Made by a program: the position numbers and the translations under genes. Below the pieces are notes generated by a model. It did no database searches. It worked only from the letters and a program-made list of their open reading frames with translations, and had not been told where the DNA came from. A DNA stretch of 64,000 nucleotides from Luidia sarsii (taxonomy: Eukaryota > Echinodermata > Asteroidea > Paxillosida > Luidiidae): assembly GCA_949987565.1 (NCBI GenBank), contig OX465112.1:15469951-15533950 (forward strand), in the 5' to 3' direction. Below, in pieces: positions 1-13,519 of this stretch (position 1 is its first letter; each line of letters opens with the position of its first letter).

Positions 1-3000
1 AGATAACCCCGCCGTATGTTATCATGCTTTGGTATACAAAATATGGGTTCTTCAGAAGCACGCAAGTAATGTACTCAGTCTAACCACGTGCCTTCCTGGT
101 TTGTTTACCCAGGCTCAAGATGGGCCGTTTTAACACGGACATACCGTTGTATTTGTGATGTTGTTTGTTTTTGAGACTAAGATTGAAGCAGCCCCCCCCC
201 AGAAAAAAAAGGCCCTGGACTGCGAACGACGGTCCAAGCCCCTGTCTCTCCCACGTGAATTATTAATGGAATATCGACTAAGCATACCATGCTTTGTTCA
301 GCGTAGATAGAACTAACAGAGGGTCTTTAAGGCAACTTAGCCACAAAGTGCCCTCCACTAACCCAGTCAGATTTAGGATTTAGTAGACCTAACCCGACCT
401 AGTCAACGATGTTGTTTTTAGGACCAAAGTGTTTTTTTGACAACGGAAACGAATGACGTGAACGAAGCCGCTTGCCAGTAGAGTATTTCGACAAGTTGCC
501 AACTTAACGGTGTCAACGTGCAGAAATTCCCGTAACCCAGTTAAAAAGGGAGAACATTATAAAAGCGAAATACCAAGATGTAATAAGATATTTTTGTGGG
601 AAATGACTGCTCCGGCAAAAGTTCCTCAAACCAGAGTTCCTCAAAACATTGGGCACTTTTGTAGCCTGATTTACAAATCAAATATATATATATTCTTTCT
701 GTTACCATTATTTCCAAAGTGTATATTTCCGTCCGTGAGTGTTCCATCACACACACACTGTTGCATACTGTACAAAAAGATTCAACTTTTATTGCACCGC
801 TTTGTTGGAAATGCTAATAATTATAGATTGTACACTGGTGTACACCCGTACGTCTTGTATCCAGACTTCGCTGCATTGTTTGTCAGGGTAAACCAAGGAG
901 GCCTTGCTCGAGATGAAAGAGGGCACCATTTTATCGAGGATGTAAATAATGAATTTAAAACTAAATATTAACAACACAAGCAATAAGAACATGTATTTAT
1001 TTTCTGTCGCTACATAGAATAGATATTTACTAATAATATCTTAATGTATATAGTCTATACGTCTGCTTCTGTGCCCGGTTTTAACAAAAAGTATAACCCT
1101 GACAAACTTTACAGCGATTATATTGTTTATAAATTTTTGACCGGCATTATTTTAAGAAAAGATATGTTTTTATAAACGCCGTTTGACGTAGTAAAGAGTT
1201 TAACAAGAATTAGATACGAACTTACCGAGACCATTAGTAAAGCGCATGCGCACATTCTGTAGGGCGTTTGAGTCCAGAGTAATAGCAGGACCTGCCAGCA
1301 ACAGTGACGGTGACGACGTCACGATGACGTCACCGGCGCTGTTTGGTGCACTCACGCCAAAGCAAAGTTTGACAAGAGTGATTATGTAGTTCTGTAGTGT
1401 TTAAGGTCACAAAGCACGAATTGAACACTCGCCTGAATAAGTATCGACTAACAAAACTAACCCCTTAACCCATCGACTGCATACATATTGTGTGCTTGTG
1501 TTAGACAGAGAAGTGATTTGTTTTTATAAATCTCTATTCGTTAAAATTTTAAACGAATGTGGGAGAGATTCAGGTGAAATTACAGACATTGATATTTTTT
1601 CTAATCTTCCGTCCACATTTTGATGTTTAGAGGATTGATTGGAAGGGCGAATACTTAAGTGGACTCTATTACCTAGTTAACAAATGATCAAATCCAATTA
1701 GACCAAGCGAAGACCCTAATCATCAATTGGCGGACGATTTATTTTCATGTTTTTAATGACTGACATTTTTAGAAATGACCTTATACAAGTGGTACTTTCG
1801 TGCAAACACCCAGTGTGCACTGTTTGACGATGTTGCCACATAAATGTCGTATTGATTATTATTTTGTGTAATGAAAATGTGTACACTAAATTGAGAGTGA
1901 AATGGTAGTATGGTTAATTCCAGACGTAAATTATTCACCAGAATGGAATGCGTTTTTTCCCAGAGAATTCTTCTTTAAAGCCCACAGAAATGTTTCTTCT
2001 GAAATATTTCTTATGAATTCAGTTCAGCAGGAACAAGTTTTCCGGAAACATTGTTTCGTAAACTGGAATTCTCATGGCATTGTGTTAAATTTTGACAATC
2101 CATCGAAATAGTTATTTTGTCTTTTTATAATACTTTTGTTGCCCAACTTTTTTTTTTATTCCTTTGATGCTTTTTAATATTCAAGTGACTCTTTCAGTAG
2201 GAACTATAAATCACAGGTCCAAACCTGCTGCATGAACGTTCGGCAAAATGCGTTGTGGAAATAATTTTGTTCTGCACTAGTAGGAATCACATGCGTTACC
2301 GCACAAGGACACACAGTGTACTGTAAAAAAAAAAGTGTACAAAATCGTTTTCAGCGATTTCAACTTACTTCGTGATTTCACTGGCATGGCTATCAGTAAC
2401 AGTTTGTGTGAAAGAAAAAAAATACCTTTGAAGAATATATGATCTATGATTATGCATTTCGTCTGTTTCATGGACGACCGACGTTTAATAAAAAAAAATA
2501 TTTCCAAAGATAATAAAGATCATTTGTTGTAGAAGTGTGTTCTTTGATTTCGTAATGAAGTTAGAAATGATACTGGAACCCAAATCGGACATACCAAAAC
2601 TCAATTCCTACAAACAACCTTGTTGCTATTCAAATGAGTTCCGTGAAATGGGAACTTCTCCCTTCCCCAACAAAAGACGCAACCGCAAACAGCTTGCAGG
2701 AATTCGACTGTTTTGTTGGATTTCAGGCGCCATTCATCAGAGCACAATGATAACTATTCGGCCCACTGCGTAAGATGCAGTGAGAACAAGAAGTTGCGCA
2801 TTATATAGACGTGCAACTAAGTGTTGGACTTAACAGTACGAAGGCAGCGGTAAACGAAGCCTTTTCGGTAAAAAAATGTCGACTTTCGGAGTCTTGTCGT
2901 TCGTGATGACATTGCCGGTCTTATCCGTGCACAGCAAGGCTGCACCACGGCATCACTGACCCTGTTCAGATCGCAGTGACCAGCCTGGGGAGACCGTACT

Positions 3001-6000
3001 CGTTGCCACTCCTGAGGAACACACGACCACATGCAGAAACGGTCTGCCAAGAACATCTCTCGGAAGGTTTGGTGATCTGCATCAGACGCCCTGCCATTGA
3101 TGGTACCCTACTGGTGTGTACATTTTGTGCGGTGGTGGGTTGTCAGTTTCTGTGTGAGGCGATGAATGGCACGGGATCGAACGGCTTGGCCTAGCCACCG
3201 GCAGCCTTCGCTGTCTGATGCATGGGGGCGCTGAGCATGGGTTAAATTATTAACGTAAACAGCAATTATTGGCAATTTGCTGCTGGCCTGCACACAATTC
3301 GGCTATTTACGTTTGACATCAGCGGCGATGAATGGGCCTCATCGGGGTCCCATAAGCTGCTGATGTGGCCACACGCAGGCACGGCAGAGCCGCCGCGTGC
3401 TGGCATTGCCCCGTGCTCAGATTGCCCTCCCATTGAAACCCCTCACAACTCTTTATCGAGCTTGGTAAAACAATAACAAGAGACTTACAGAATAGGTTTA
3501 TTACTTCCTCTTTTCTTATAAGCACCCAACATTATGTAGCAAGTGATACGCTTGCGCGTGTTACCTTGCCGCGATTATGATAGAAATGTGGGGATTTCTT
3601 AGGAGTTTGTCTACCGGTACGAACATTCTAGGACGCGGGATGTTCTTGAAGTGGCAATTTAGCGGGGATTGATCATGTGAATTGGCTTTAGTGCTGCACA
3701 TTGGTAGTGAATACATCGCCGCGGATGGATCGCGCATGCGCGCAGACCCCACGCGCATGTGGATATCATGTTTTCTTTTCTTCCTTTTGTTTTTTTTTTG
3801 GGGGGGAGGGTTGGAGGTTGGGAAGGCATGGACCGGCGTTCAAGCTGATCACGGGGGACAAACTGGCCACGTTGGAGGTACCCGGCACCGGGTTGAACGA
3901 ACGCTTTGATGGACTTTACCCCGGAAGGTCGGACCCGAATAGCGTGCGAAGGCTTAAATAGCGTCCATTTGAAGGGCGTCCGTGTTTATTGGATGAGGGC
4001 TGAGTGCGGCGTGGGTACAGACTATTATGACCAGCGATGCCGCCATCTTAGCCGTCTATTTCCGATATCATTTTCATTGCGTGACCGCTCACAGCTCTCG
4101 AATTGGGCCGCACAAAGTTAACCACGCTACTATAGTGTCGAAACCACGACGCGGAAGTTCTGCTTGAGAAACATGGGCATCCCTCTTGAAAGTAACACGC
4201 ACCAATATGTGGGTTTTCGATCTGTTGGACAATCGGGACCGGAAGTGCCGTGGAGAGAATTACATCCACTCAGTGGAGTCTACGAGTACTTCCGGGCTAT
4301 ACGATGCAACGGTTGGACTTACAGGCGGTCAGTGCACGCAGCACGTAGCAGCACATGCCATAACGCTCGCGTGCGTCATCGTCTGCTAGCAATGTTTGGC
4401 GAAGAGTCAATCTGCCTGAATGCCCAACCCCTGTAATCCCCCGGCCCCGAAAAAAATCGCCGCCTATTTTTCTTAACGCACCGGGTGTTTTCGCCTTGTC
4501 AAAACACGGGCACTCTACGCCCTTTATGCCCGGTACGATTGTCCGAGGAGAGGGCTGATTTGCCCCGCCGTGCCCCGGGTCACGCAACCAACCCCCGTGT
4601 CCCCCTCCCGCTCACCGACCGTCCCGGCCCCCACTGAAAGGGACGGAGGGTGCATGGTCTTACTGTGACCATGGAGCTATGACTCAGGGCAAAAGGCAAC
4701 CAAATGCTGCTGCAAGAACTCTGTACGGCCAAGCAACCTCTCTGTCAGAATCGATTTCGCAATTTTCCCTAATGATTCTTAACGCACCTTTGGTAACTCG
4801 GTACCATTTGATGGATCCCAAGATCATGTTACATGTACGAAGACAAAAAATGTGTACCAAAACAATGCACACAAATGTACGTGGATTGAACTACCTTTTG
4901 GAAATGAGTCGACGAAAGTCACTTTTTTTGAGATGATACAAGCGTTTTATGTACAAACAATAACGCTAGAACTTTAAACTCCAAGTGCAGTCTTGTTCGC
5001 TATGAATTATTTAAAAAAAAAAGTCCATTTTGCACCCAACATCTCTTAGCATTACCGACACACCATACCACCACCACCACCGCCGCCACTGCCACCACCA
5101 CCACCACCACCACCAAACGTCACATTACATATCAACGTTCATACTCCATTCCCCCTTATTCTTACGAAAGGCCACATGTGTATGCATACGAGTAGACTTT
5201 ACCTAGGCTATCGATTCTCAAGAGAAACCCCGTAAATCTTTATGGATTCTTGCCAATTTTCATCAATCCTCATGCTACCGGATGTTTGCCCGCGTGAGCT
5301 AATTACCTTCTTTTCAAACTGTCCCAAAAAAAACATCAACCTATACATATATCACTCCGTTAGATAAACTGGCTTATTATTCGACTACAATTTGCTATTT
5401 AGCCAAGCCCCGAAACACCAGTAATCCCATAGCAATCACCCGTCGCTCGGACAAGGATTACCAATTAGCCTGGACCTCCACGTCCGAATGGATGAGGAAA
5501 TAATTTATCTCGACCCAGTTCCCATCGTGACAGGAACTTCAACATTTATATCCAGGCTTCGCGTCCAATCTGTTGCCCTCTTCTTCGGTATTTGTGTGAG
5601 AGCTATGAGAAAGGTCTTGAAGGGCTGGTGTGGCTGTACTAGTGGCGTTGCGTGCCAAGGAGTATAGGCAGAGCATCGACTGGGTTTCCCTAGTGAAGCC
5701 TTCTAAGTTCCAACGCTCCGCTGGGTTTCTTTTTCGGGGGGAGGTTGTTGTCATACGGAGGCCAGGCAGGGTCATTTTTCTTCCTGTTTCGTGCTACAAG
5801 GAGACCCAGTCGTTGATAGCTCGGTGGTGGCGATAGTGGTGGTGTTGTTGTAGATGGTGGTGGCAGTGATGGCGCTGGTGGCGAAGGAAAGAACAAGTTC
5901 GCCAAGCGAATGTTTTAAACAACGCCCCTTCCTATACGGCCTCAATCTTTGACAGTGACATAGATTCTTGGCATTTGGCTGACGTGAATTCAGCTTGTGC

Positions 6001-7116
6001 TTTATTTTCCCCCCAATATGGGCTAATTAGACGGTTCGACCGGGCATAAGGGAACGACCTCGTGGGGCTGGCGGCCACCTTGACCGGTCGGCCTACATGC
6101 AGTAGCTGGTGGGCGCGGTAAGACTGGGTCGGGCCACGGACCGTTCGAGAGAAATCTAGAAGCACGCAGGGCCCAGAAGACTGCACGCCATACACAAAGG
6201 CACCTCGACCAGAACTCGACTAAAAAGAAGAATGAGAAAAAAAATCCCTCTCATGGCCTCGAGGCAAAGTTGCATCCTTCCCCCCTACTCAAAGTAAAGT
6301 AAACACTCCTCTACCTGATCCTCCTCTATTCATGCCCAGCCAGTTTTCTCTTCTGTTCATCCACGACGGGCTTGGTGGGTTTTGTGTTTCTGTGTCTGGG
6401 CCAGTCCCCCAATAGCCCTCCCCCATTCATTGTGGGATAGGCTCCGACCAACTTCCATCCACATGAATGCAGGCGAGGCTGGATTGTCGGCCGTCTCTTT
6501 TCAGCCACACTTGTCACACCACATCTCGCCCGAGCAAGACTGCAGGCGTGTACTGCACGACCCGCGCTGACTACTTGACTTCTCCAGGCCGCCACAAAGC
6601 CGAGGCGAGGGGAGGGGGAACCTTGATGAAACCTCATCCCTGTCTTGTGGCCCGGGCCCCTAATACCCAAAAACAGAACCCAGAGATCTGCCGACCGCCT
6701 TCTCGGCCCGTCTCGTCTCGTCTCTCTGCTCTCGGCCCCAAACCCCTCGCGGTCTTTCGCGAAGGGAGTGACTTCTTGCAGGCTTCCCCAGCCATGAGAG
6801 CGCCGGTGCAGAATTACTCGTGTGGGTCGCGGCTGACGTCTAACACGCGATATCGGGAACAGTTGTGCAACACGAGCACTCAGGTACTCGTTAGACAAGA
6901 TGTGCGCCCGAGAAGAACAAATATACCACTGGTCAACCACTGGTGAGCACCAGGTACCAGATCACTTGATAATAATTGGAAGGCAGCATAGGCAGCACGA
7001 TGACACTTATTTTAGGTCCCGTGTGATGTCATAAGTTGCGGCTTCATGTTAGATGCCAATTGTTATAACGTTGGTTATTCAATTCCAAGGCATAGGTTCG
7101 AGGTGCTCAACAGGCT
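1..7116. other. intergenic, no gene recognised
   Basis: I find no reading frame here that resembles a known protein or shows exon-like structure with splice sites. A GC-rich patch lies at about 5.9-6.9 kb, where long frames occur on both strands at once, as expected from base composition. There is a (CCA)n microsatellite at 5066-5116 and a GGT-rich tract at about 5824-5885. Nothing else stands out. Confidence 0.5.
5066..5116. repeat. CCA trinucleotide microsatellite
   Basis: Interrupted (ACC)n tract with CCG and CTG variants. It is not inside a supported gene. Confidence 0.85.
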
Positions 7117-7125
7117 TTTGTGTAA

Positions 7126-7308
7126 CGCAGTGGCTGTTGTTACGGCAGTCGTCCGTGTGGTTCCCTGACTTCACAGTATTTGTCAGGATGTTTAGCTCTT
7201 GGAACCAGACTATCAGCTAATAGACTGGTTCAACCAGCCTGCAATGCTGACGAAATACAATCAAGTCAGGGAACCACACGGACGACTGCCGTAACAACAG
7301 CCACTGCG
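7126..7308. mobile_element. Mutator-like MITE, copy 1
   Basis: This 183-bp element has perfect 46-bp terminal inverted repeats beginning CGCAGTGGCTGTTGTTACGG. It is flanked by an exact 9-bp target duplication, TTTGTGTAA, at 7117-7125 and 7309-7317. The interior is about 90 bp with no coding capacity. Long inverted repeats with a 9-bp duplication are typical of Mutator-like elements, so that superfamily is inferred. A second copy in the opposite orientation is at 55626-55809. Confidence 0.85.
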
Positions 7309-8139
7309 TTTGTGTAAAGGGCAGCGGGGGCCGAGGGCAGTTCTTCAAGGTTGACATAAAACTTGACCGTCAATTTTTTGTGCGATATCAATCTCAAGTT
7401 AGAGTAATGTATGAATAACAAAGTTACACATCAATTGCGGAACTACGTCAAATTATGATTAGCACTGTCAGATTTGAGAAACCAATACAGCTGTACCCCG
7501 AATAACCTTGAGGTGCTCGGGTGGACCTCAATGTATCAATATTACCCTGGGCGGGAAAAGCTTTTGGAGAGTTTCGCAAGTCAACATAAGGTGCGGCATA
7601 CTGATGCTTGATAATATAACCGCAGACTGCTTTGTTGAATAGGCATTTTGTATACACTTATGACCTATCGTAGTGCACACGTGCTAATACACATTCTTAA
7701 AAAAAACGTGGGAAGAGAAGAAACAACAAATCAACAAATCAACAAAGCCTGAGCGTGGATTCGAATGCCGATCGCTACTCTGCCGCTGTCAGCACAAAAT
7801 GGCGGGTACTTGTTCAGGCACGGGCCACCAAACAGGGCGCCTTTGCCTCCGGGCTGTGTGCAGACGACACAAGGAGCTCACTTTTCCCGCCTCTTTTTTT
7901 TTTTTTTTACCCAGCCGTCTTTTCACTCCGTCACGCACCCAATATACTGTACTGGCCGATTCTTGCATGCAGCTGTTCCGTGTTGTGCTATCGGATGGCT
8001 GCTGTGTGGTTTCCTTTGTTTCTGCTCCGGCCTGCCGATCCGTTCCCCTTCTGTACCTTCGCCGCAATGCCGAGGGGAAACATTTGTCCTTCGTGAAAAA
8101 TTCGAAGGAATGGGTCGCAGGGGAGTGGTGGGCGGATAG

Positions 8140-8222
8140 ACACGTGGGTAAATGGGACAGGACAGGAATGGACGGGACGGAACGGGACGGGATAGGAAAG
8201 GACATGACGGGACAGGACAGAA
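8140..8222. repeat. GGACA/GGGAC pentamer-like simple repeat
   Basis: Degenerate run of GGGAC, GGACA and GGAAT words. A similar G-rich run of GGACAGG/GGGCAGG words is at about 16714-16780. Confidence 0.7.
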
Positions 8223-8379
8223 ATAAAACAACGTTAGCATCTTGCTTTCGAACAATTTTTGCCCAAATCTTACTTATGCTGTCTAGAATGCTCTAAGTTG
8301 TGTCAAGTGCCCGGAAATGTACGCAAATGCCATTTTCAACCCACTCAGAAATAAGGAAATAATTATGGGTAAAAATTCG

Positions 8380-10290
8380 AAAATGTGCTCTACGGGTCCG
8401 ACCCACGAATCATTTTTTTCCAACGACGATTTAATTGATGCAGTCTACCTATTACTGTTTTCTACGGGCCCTACAAATGTCCTTGACCATTCAACCCAAT
8501 GTGATTAAAAAAGAAAAGAGGGAAATGACAGAGGTTAGCCTTCTCTTACGAACCCCGTAGTTTCCTGTCATGCGTGTCTGCCTGTCAATGCCATTCTTAT
8601 TGCAGGTGTGCAGCTCTGGTGTGTGAATTCACTCATGCGATCCAACCCTTTCACGGCTTGACCGCCTGTTTGTCACGCCCTCATTCAATGTCCGTGCAGG
8701 CAACCGGGTAGATGTTCGACGAGGTGCAGCGAAAGGCTGGCAACTGCCCGCCCCACATTGGAGACTATGAGACCGATGCCGTGCCCGTGACTACCACTCC
8801 CAGGATTGCTGGCGTGGCCCTATAGCCGAAGGCCCCTGGAAATGGCTGGACTGTGTGCACTTTTCCAACCAGTCTGAGTGGAGTTTTAACTGACTCCCCA
8901 TAAAAGGTACCTTTTTACTGTACTCTACTTTGCCTGTGTACAACCCCCTCATTGGTTGATTGGTTGATTGATTGATTGATTGATTGATTCAAAAACACCC
9001 TCAATGTCCAGGTTTGCTTTCACTCACTGTAACTGGTTTATTGCGTCATGCACTAAATCATTCGTTTGAATGTATTTCAATAGTTGCTTCTTGTGTGTTT
9101 CCTTACGAAGTCAATTTGTCTCTTTCCCCCACTCCTTTGTTGTCCTACTTTCAAGCACGTAACCATTGCCTATTTGGCCAATTTTGAACTTCACCAGAAA
9201 TTCAATTTATTTAATTCCCCAAGGGGCTTTAAATTATGCCAATTTGGCCAATTTTGGACCCAAAAATGATTTTTGTTTCCCCATCAAGGGGTGTCAAAAT
9301 GTGTTCCACGTGCCCCAAAGAGTCCTCTTAACCACTTTTCTGTCAGAAAAGACAAAAGAAAACAAGGTTAGCCTTGCCATTTTGGCAAATTTTGGACTAC
9401 TAATTTTGGACTGTTTTAATGACGATTCAATTGATGCAGTCTAGCGACAAATCTACGGGCCCACAGGTCTCCTTGACCATTTTCAAAACCAGCGTGATGC
9501 AAAGATTTTGTAAACAAAAATGGAAAAATGACAGGGGTTAGCCCTCTCTTACAGATCCCGTAGTTTCCTTTCATGCATGTCTGCCTGCCACAGCTTTTCT
9601 TACTCTTGTATGCAGCTCTGGTATGTGAATTCACTCATGCGATCCCAGACTTTAACGGCTTGACTGCCTCTTGGCACACCCTCATTCAATGTCCATGCAG
9701 GCAACCGTGTAGATGTTCGACGAAGTGCAGCGAAGGGCTGCTAACTCCCCGCCCCACGTTGAAGAACATCAGACCGATACCACGGCCGGATGCCCGTGAC
9801 TACCGGTACCGGTACCACTCCCAGGATCGCTGGCGTGGCCCTAGAGGCGAAGGCCCCTGGAAACGGCTAGACTGTGTGCACCTTTCAACCAAATAAAGCG
9901 TGCCTGGGCGGAGGTTTGACTGACTCTTTATCAAACCCCCTATAAAAAAGGTTAATATATTTTCGGTAGATGTACTTGGCCGACCTATGATTAATGTTAC
10001 CGTGTGCAACTACCTTATTGATTGATTGATTTTTGAAAACACTGAGCTTTACTATCATTTGCTTTCATTGGCTGTAACTGGTTTATTGGTTCATGCACTA
10101 AATATTCGTTTGAATGTGTTTCAAAAGTTGCGTCTTTCCTTACGAACTCAATTTGTTTCTTTTCCAAACTACCTTTAATTTCGCTGCCGTGCGTTCCAGC
10201 ACGTAACATTTAACTTGTTGGCAATTTTTCCACCAAAGAAATGAAACATGTTTATGAGGCTTTAAAATATGAGAAAGCAGTCTTCATTCA
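8380..10290. repeat. diverged ~1-kb tandem duplication
   Basis: Two direct copies of about 0.9-1.0 kb are present. Copy 1 is roughly 8380-9415 and copy 2 roughly 9416-10290. Shared landmarks in order are GATGCAGTCTA (about 8440 and 9434), GTGTCTGCCTG (8573 and 9578), AATTCACTCATGCGAT (8626 and 9627), GCAACCG-GTAGATGTTCGACGA (8700 and 9702), GGCGTGGCCCTA (8812 and 9832), a (TTGA)n run (8951-8989 and 10016-10031) and TGTAACTGGTTTATT (9029 and 10074). Copies differ by many substitutions and small indels. Copy 2 keeps a 107-codon open frame (9573-9896) that is broken in copy 1. Confidence 0.85.
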
Positions 10291-10359
10291 AATGTTTTTT
10301 ACTTGACCAAAATTTCAACCAAAGACAAACTTTTTCTATGATGACTTAAGTGATGAAAT

Positions 10360-11140
10360 TTTCAAATATTTTTACAGAAATGTGTTCTAGAGATCCCCGG
10401 GAGTCTACAGAACCAATTTCAAACCAATCTGAAAACATAAATTTTGGTTCAAAAATACGAAATAATTAATGACAAGGGGTTAGCCTTGCCATTTTTGCCA
10501 ATATTCTACCGGAGAAAAAAACTTTTTCCTGCAAGAATTAAGTGATTAATTTTTTACAGATATGTGTTCTACGGATCCCCGGGAGTGTACAGAACCAATT
10601 TCAACCCGATCTAAAAACATTTTTGGGACAAAAATTAAGATTTTGACAAGGGGCTAAGCATTGCCATTTTTGCCAATTTTCGACCGGAGAAACCAAACTT
10701 TTTCCTGCATAACTTGAGTGATGAAATTTTCACAGAAATGTGTTCTACGGATCCCCCGGAGTCTACAGAACCAATTTCAAGCCGATCTGAAAACGTTAAA
10801 TTCGGGGTCAAAAATTGAAAAAAATTGACAAGGGGTTAGTCTTGCCATTTTTGCCAATATTCGACCGGAGAAACCAAACTTTTTCCTGCATGACTTTATT
10901 AATGACATATTCACAGGAATGTGTTCTAGGGATCCCCGGGAGTCTAAAGAACCAATTTCAAGCCGATCTGAAAACGTTAAATTCGGGGTCAAAAATACAA
11001 AAAATTTGACAATATTCGACCGGAGAAACCAAACTTTTTCCTGCATGACTTTATTAATGACATATTCACAGGAATGTGTTCTAGGGATCCCCGGGAGTCT
11101 GCAGAACCAATTTCAAAATGATATGAAAACAAGGTATTAG
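10360..11140. repeat. ~180-bp satellite, block 1 (5 units)
   Basis: Tandem units of about 178-180 bp. Each carries the words CGACCGGAGAAACCAAACTTT, CAGAAATGTGTTCTA, GATCCCCGGGAGTCTACAG and ACAAGGGGTTAGCCTTGCC. The GATCCCC landmark recurs at about 10393, 10572, 10750, 10930 and 11085; the last interval is shortened by about 25 bp. Confidence 0.9.
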
Positions 11141-11697
11141 TGCAGTAATTCATGCTGTGTTTGAATGATTTAACTATGCTCTATTCTTGTTTTAATGACA
11201 TTTCTTATAATTATGGTCAGTGGATGGTGAGATTGAAATAAGAATATTCATCTGTACAGTAAATTAACATGTTTCCTGTGTCATGTTTCCTGTGTTTCCT
11301 TTGTTTGTTTCAAGTACATTAATAACTCATATTATATGTTTTCATTTACAATGTCACTTTTAGTATTTCGGACATTCAGATCCAAACGATTGACTAAGTT
11401 CCCTGTAAATCCATCCCACTGAGATGATATTCATTTCCATAACATTTTAAAACACATTATGTTCGTGTTTGGCTAAATTCGTTAATTTTTTATGGTACCC
11501 ACAAAATGGGGACTTTAGAAAAAATGTCAATTTCACTTTAGAAATCACGATGGTAAATTTTGTATTTAAAACTTCATTCCCACTTGTAGTTTGAACTGTT
11601 GACTGATAGCAGTTTTTGTACTTATATTTTGTTTCTTTTCTTTTAACTTTCAATACGATGCTTTATATATTAGTTCCATTTTTTTTAAGTAAGAAGG

Positions 11698-11770
11698 ATG
11701 TGTTGGTGTAGCGGATACACTCTCTAACTTCTAACTTGGTGACCCGAGTTCGAGTCCTGGCGATGTCGGG
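11698..11770 (+). repeat. tRNA-derived SINE-like head
   Basis: It contains an A-box-like word (GTGTAGCGGATACAC) and a B-box-like word (GAGTTCGAGTCC) about 33 bp apart, as in pol III type 2 promoters. No full cloverleaf with a usable anticodon can be folded, so this is a SINE head or tRNA relic rather than a tRNA gene. Confidence 0.5.
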
Positions 11771-11999
11771 GTCCTTCTTCGAGTTTCAAATTAAATAATT
11801 AATGCCTTTTAACTTTTGTTTCGACATCTTACCTGTCTTAAAAAGGGTAAAATTCCATTTTATTTTATTTTATCTAGTGGGGTAGAGGGGGCGCCACAGG
11901 TCTCCGAACCACCGCGGGTTGGTGATCTGGCGAGGCCAGGGATTCTGGGGAGGCTGGGTGATCTGGGGAGGCCGGTTGATCTAGGGAGGCCTGGGTTTC

Positions 12000-12070
12000 T
12001 GGGACGACCTGCATCCACCCGGGATCGAACCCTCGGCCTTGAGGTTACCAGTCGAGCCACTGAACCTCTA
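12000..12070 (-). repeat. tRNA-derived SINE-like head
   Basis: Read on the minus strand, the words AGTGGCTCGACTGG (A box-like) and GGGTTCGATCCC (B box) are spaced as in a tRNA. The interior is too diverged for a functional tRNA call. A pyrimidine and GG(A/C)CTCCC-type short repeat follows downstream on the same strand (about 11920-12000). Confidence 0.5.
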
Positions 12071-12149
12071 GCCTCATGAGTCCCCCCCACCCACCCCTAA
12101 AAAACCAATCTATTTGAACCTTCGGTTACCTTAATAGAATTAAAAAACA

Positions 12150-13400
12150 TGAAATTCAACACTCGACTTCCCCGGGGAACGAACCTGCAACCTTAAGATT
12201 ACAGACCCTGGGACACCCACGACACGCTATGCGCACCAGTTGACTTTTGGTCGAAATTTCAGATACTTATAGGTTGGGTTTGTACTTGGTAAATTGAAGA
12301 AGAAAAATCTTACGTTACATCCCTGGGGATCGAACCTGCAACCTTGAAGTTACAGACCCTGGGACACCCACGACACGCCATGCGCACCAGTTGACTTTTG
12401 GTCGAAATTTTAGATACCTATAGGTTGGGTTTATACTTGGTAATTTGAAGAAGAAAAATGTTTCATTACATCCCTGGGGATCGAACCTGCAACCTTGAAG
12501 TTACAGACCCTGGGACACCCACGAGACGCTATGCGCACCAGTTGACTTTTGGTCGAAATTTCAGATACTTATAGGTTGTGTTTGTACTTGGTAATTTGAA
12601 GAAGAAAAAACTTACGTTACATCCCTGGGGATCGAACCTGCAACCTTGAAGTTACAGACCCTGGGACACCCACGACACGCCATGCGCACCAGTTGACTTT
12701 TGGTCGAAATTTCAGATACTTATAGGTTGGGTTTGTACTTGGTAATTTGAAGAAGAAAAATGTTTCATTACATCCCTGGGGATCGAACCTGCAACCTTGA
12801 AGTTACAGACCCTGGGATACCCACGACACGCCATGCGCACCAGATGATTTTTCGTTCAAATTTCAGATACTTATAGGTTGGGTTTGTACTTGGTAATTTG
12901 AAGAAGAAAAATGTTCTATTACATCCCTGGGGATCGAACCTGCTTCCTTGAGGTTACATACCCTGGGACACCCACGACACGCCATGCGCACCAGATGATT
13001 TTTCGTTCAAATTTCGGACACTTATAGGTTAGGTTTGCATTTGGTAATTTGAAGAAGAAAAAATTAACTGTTGCATCCCAGGGGATCGAACCTGCAACCT
13101 TGAGGTAACATACCCTGGGACACCCACGACACGCCATGCGCACCAGATGATTTTTTGTTCAAATTTCAGATACTTATTGGTTGGATTTGTACTTGGTAAT
13201 TTGAACAAGAAAAATGTACTATTGCATCCCTTGGGATTGAATCTGCAATCTTGAGGTCCCTGGGACATCCACGACACGCCATGCGCACGAGTTGACTTTT
13301 GGTCGAAGTTTCAAATACTTATAGGTTGGGTTTGCACTTCGTAACTTGAAGAAGGAAAATGTACTGTTGCATCCCATGTGATCGAATCTGCAACCTTTGA
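12150..13400 (-). repeat. ~151-bp tRNA-derived tandem array (8 units)
   Basis: Eight direct units of about 151 bp. The landmark CCCTGGGACACCCACGACAC recurs at about 12207, 12357, 12508, 12659, 12810, 12961, 13113 and 13258. On the minus strand each unit has TGGTGCGCATGGCGTGTCG followed by GCAGGTTCGATCCCC. These look like the A and B boxes of a tRNA-type pol III promoter, so the array is read as tandem copies of a tRNA-derived sequence. The rightmost units are the most diverged. The array sits between the two blocks of the 180-bp satellite. Confidence 0.8.
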
Positions 13401-13519
13401 CCTCATTCAAATGACCTTATTAACCATTTTTGTCCTAATTTTTTTTTCATGTTGAATATTGTATTAAATTTCACATTTCAAAGGATTCATTAATAGAAAA
13501 AACATGATTTATTTCAATC

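Noticed and set aside
6326..6946. Overlapping frames of 204 and 159 codons on opposite strands
   Set aside because: Both are open because the patch is GC-rich; no family resemblance, no splice sites that extend them.
7755..8296. Overlapping frames of 113-165 codons
   Set aside because: All three plus-strand frames and the minus strand are open together around a poly-T run and a GGACA repeat; none resembles a protein.
12150..13400. CRISPR-like regular spacing
   Set aside because: The whole 151-bp unit repeats, with no unique spacers, and this is animal DNA; it is a tRNA-derived tandem array.
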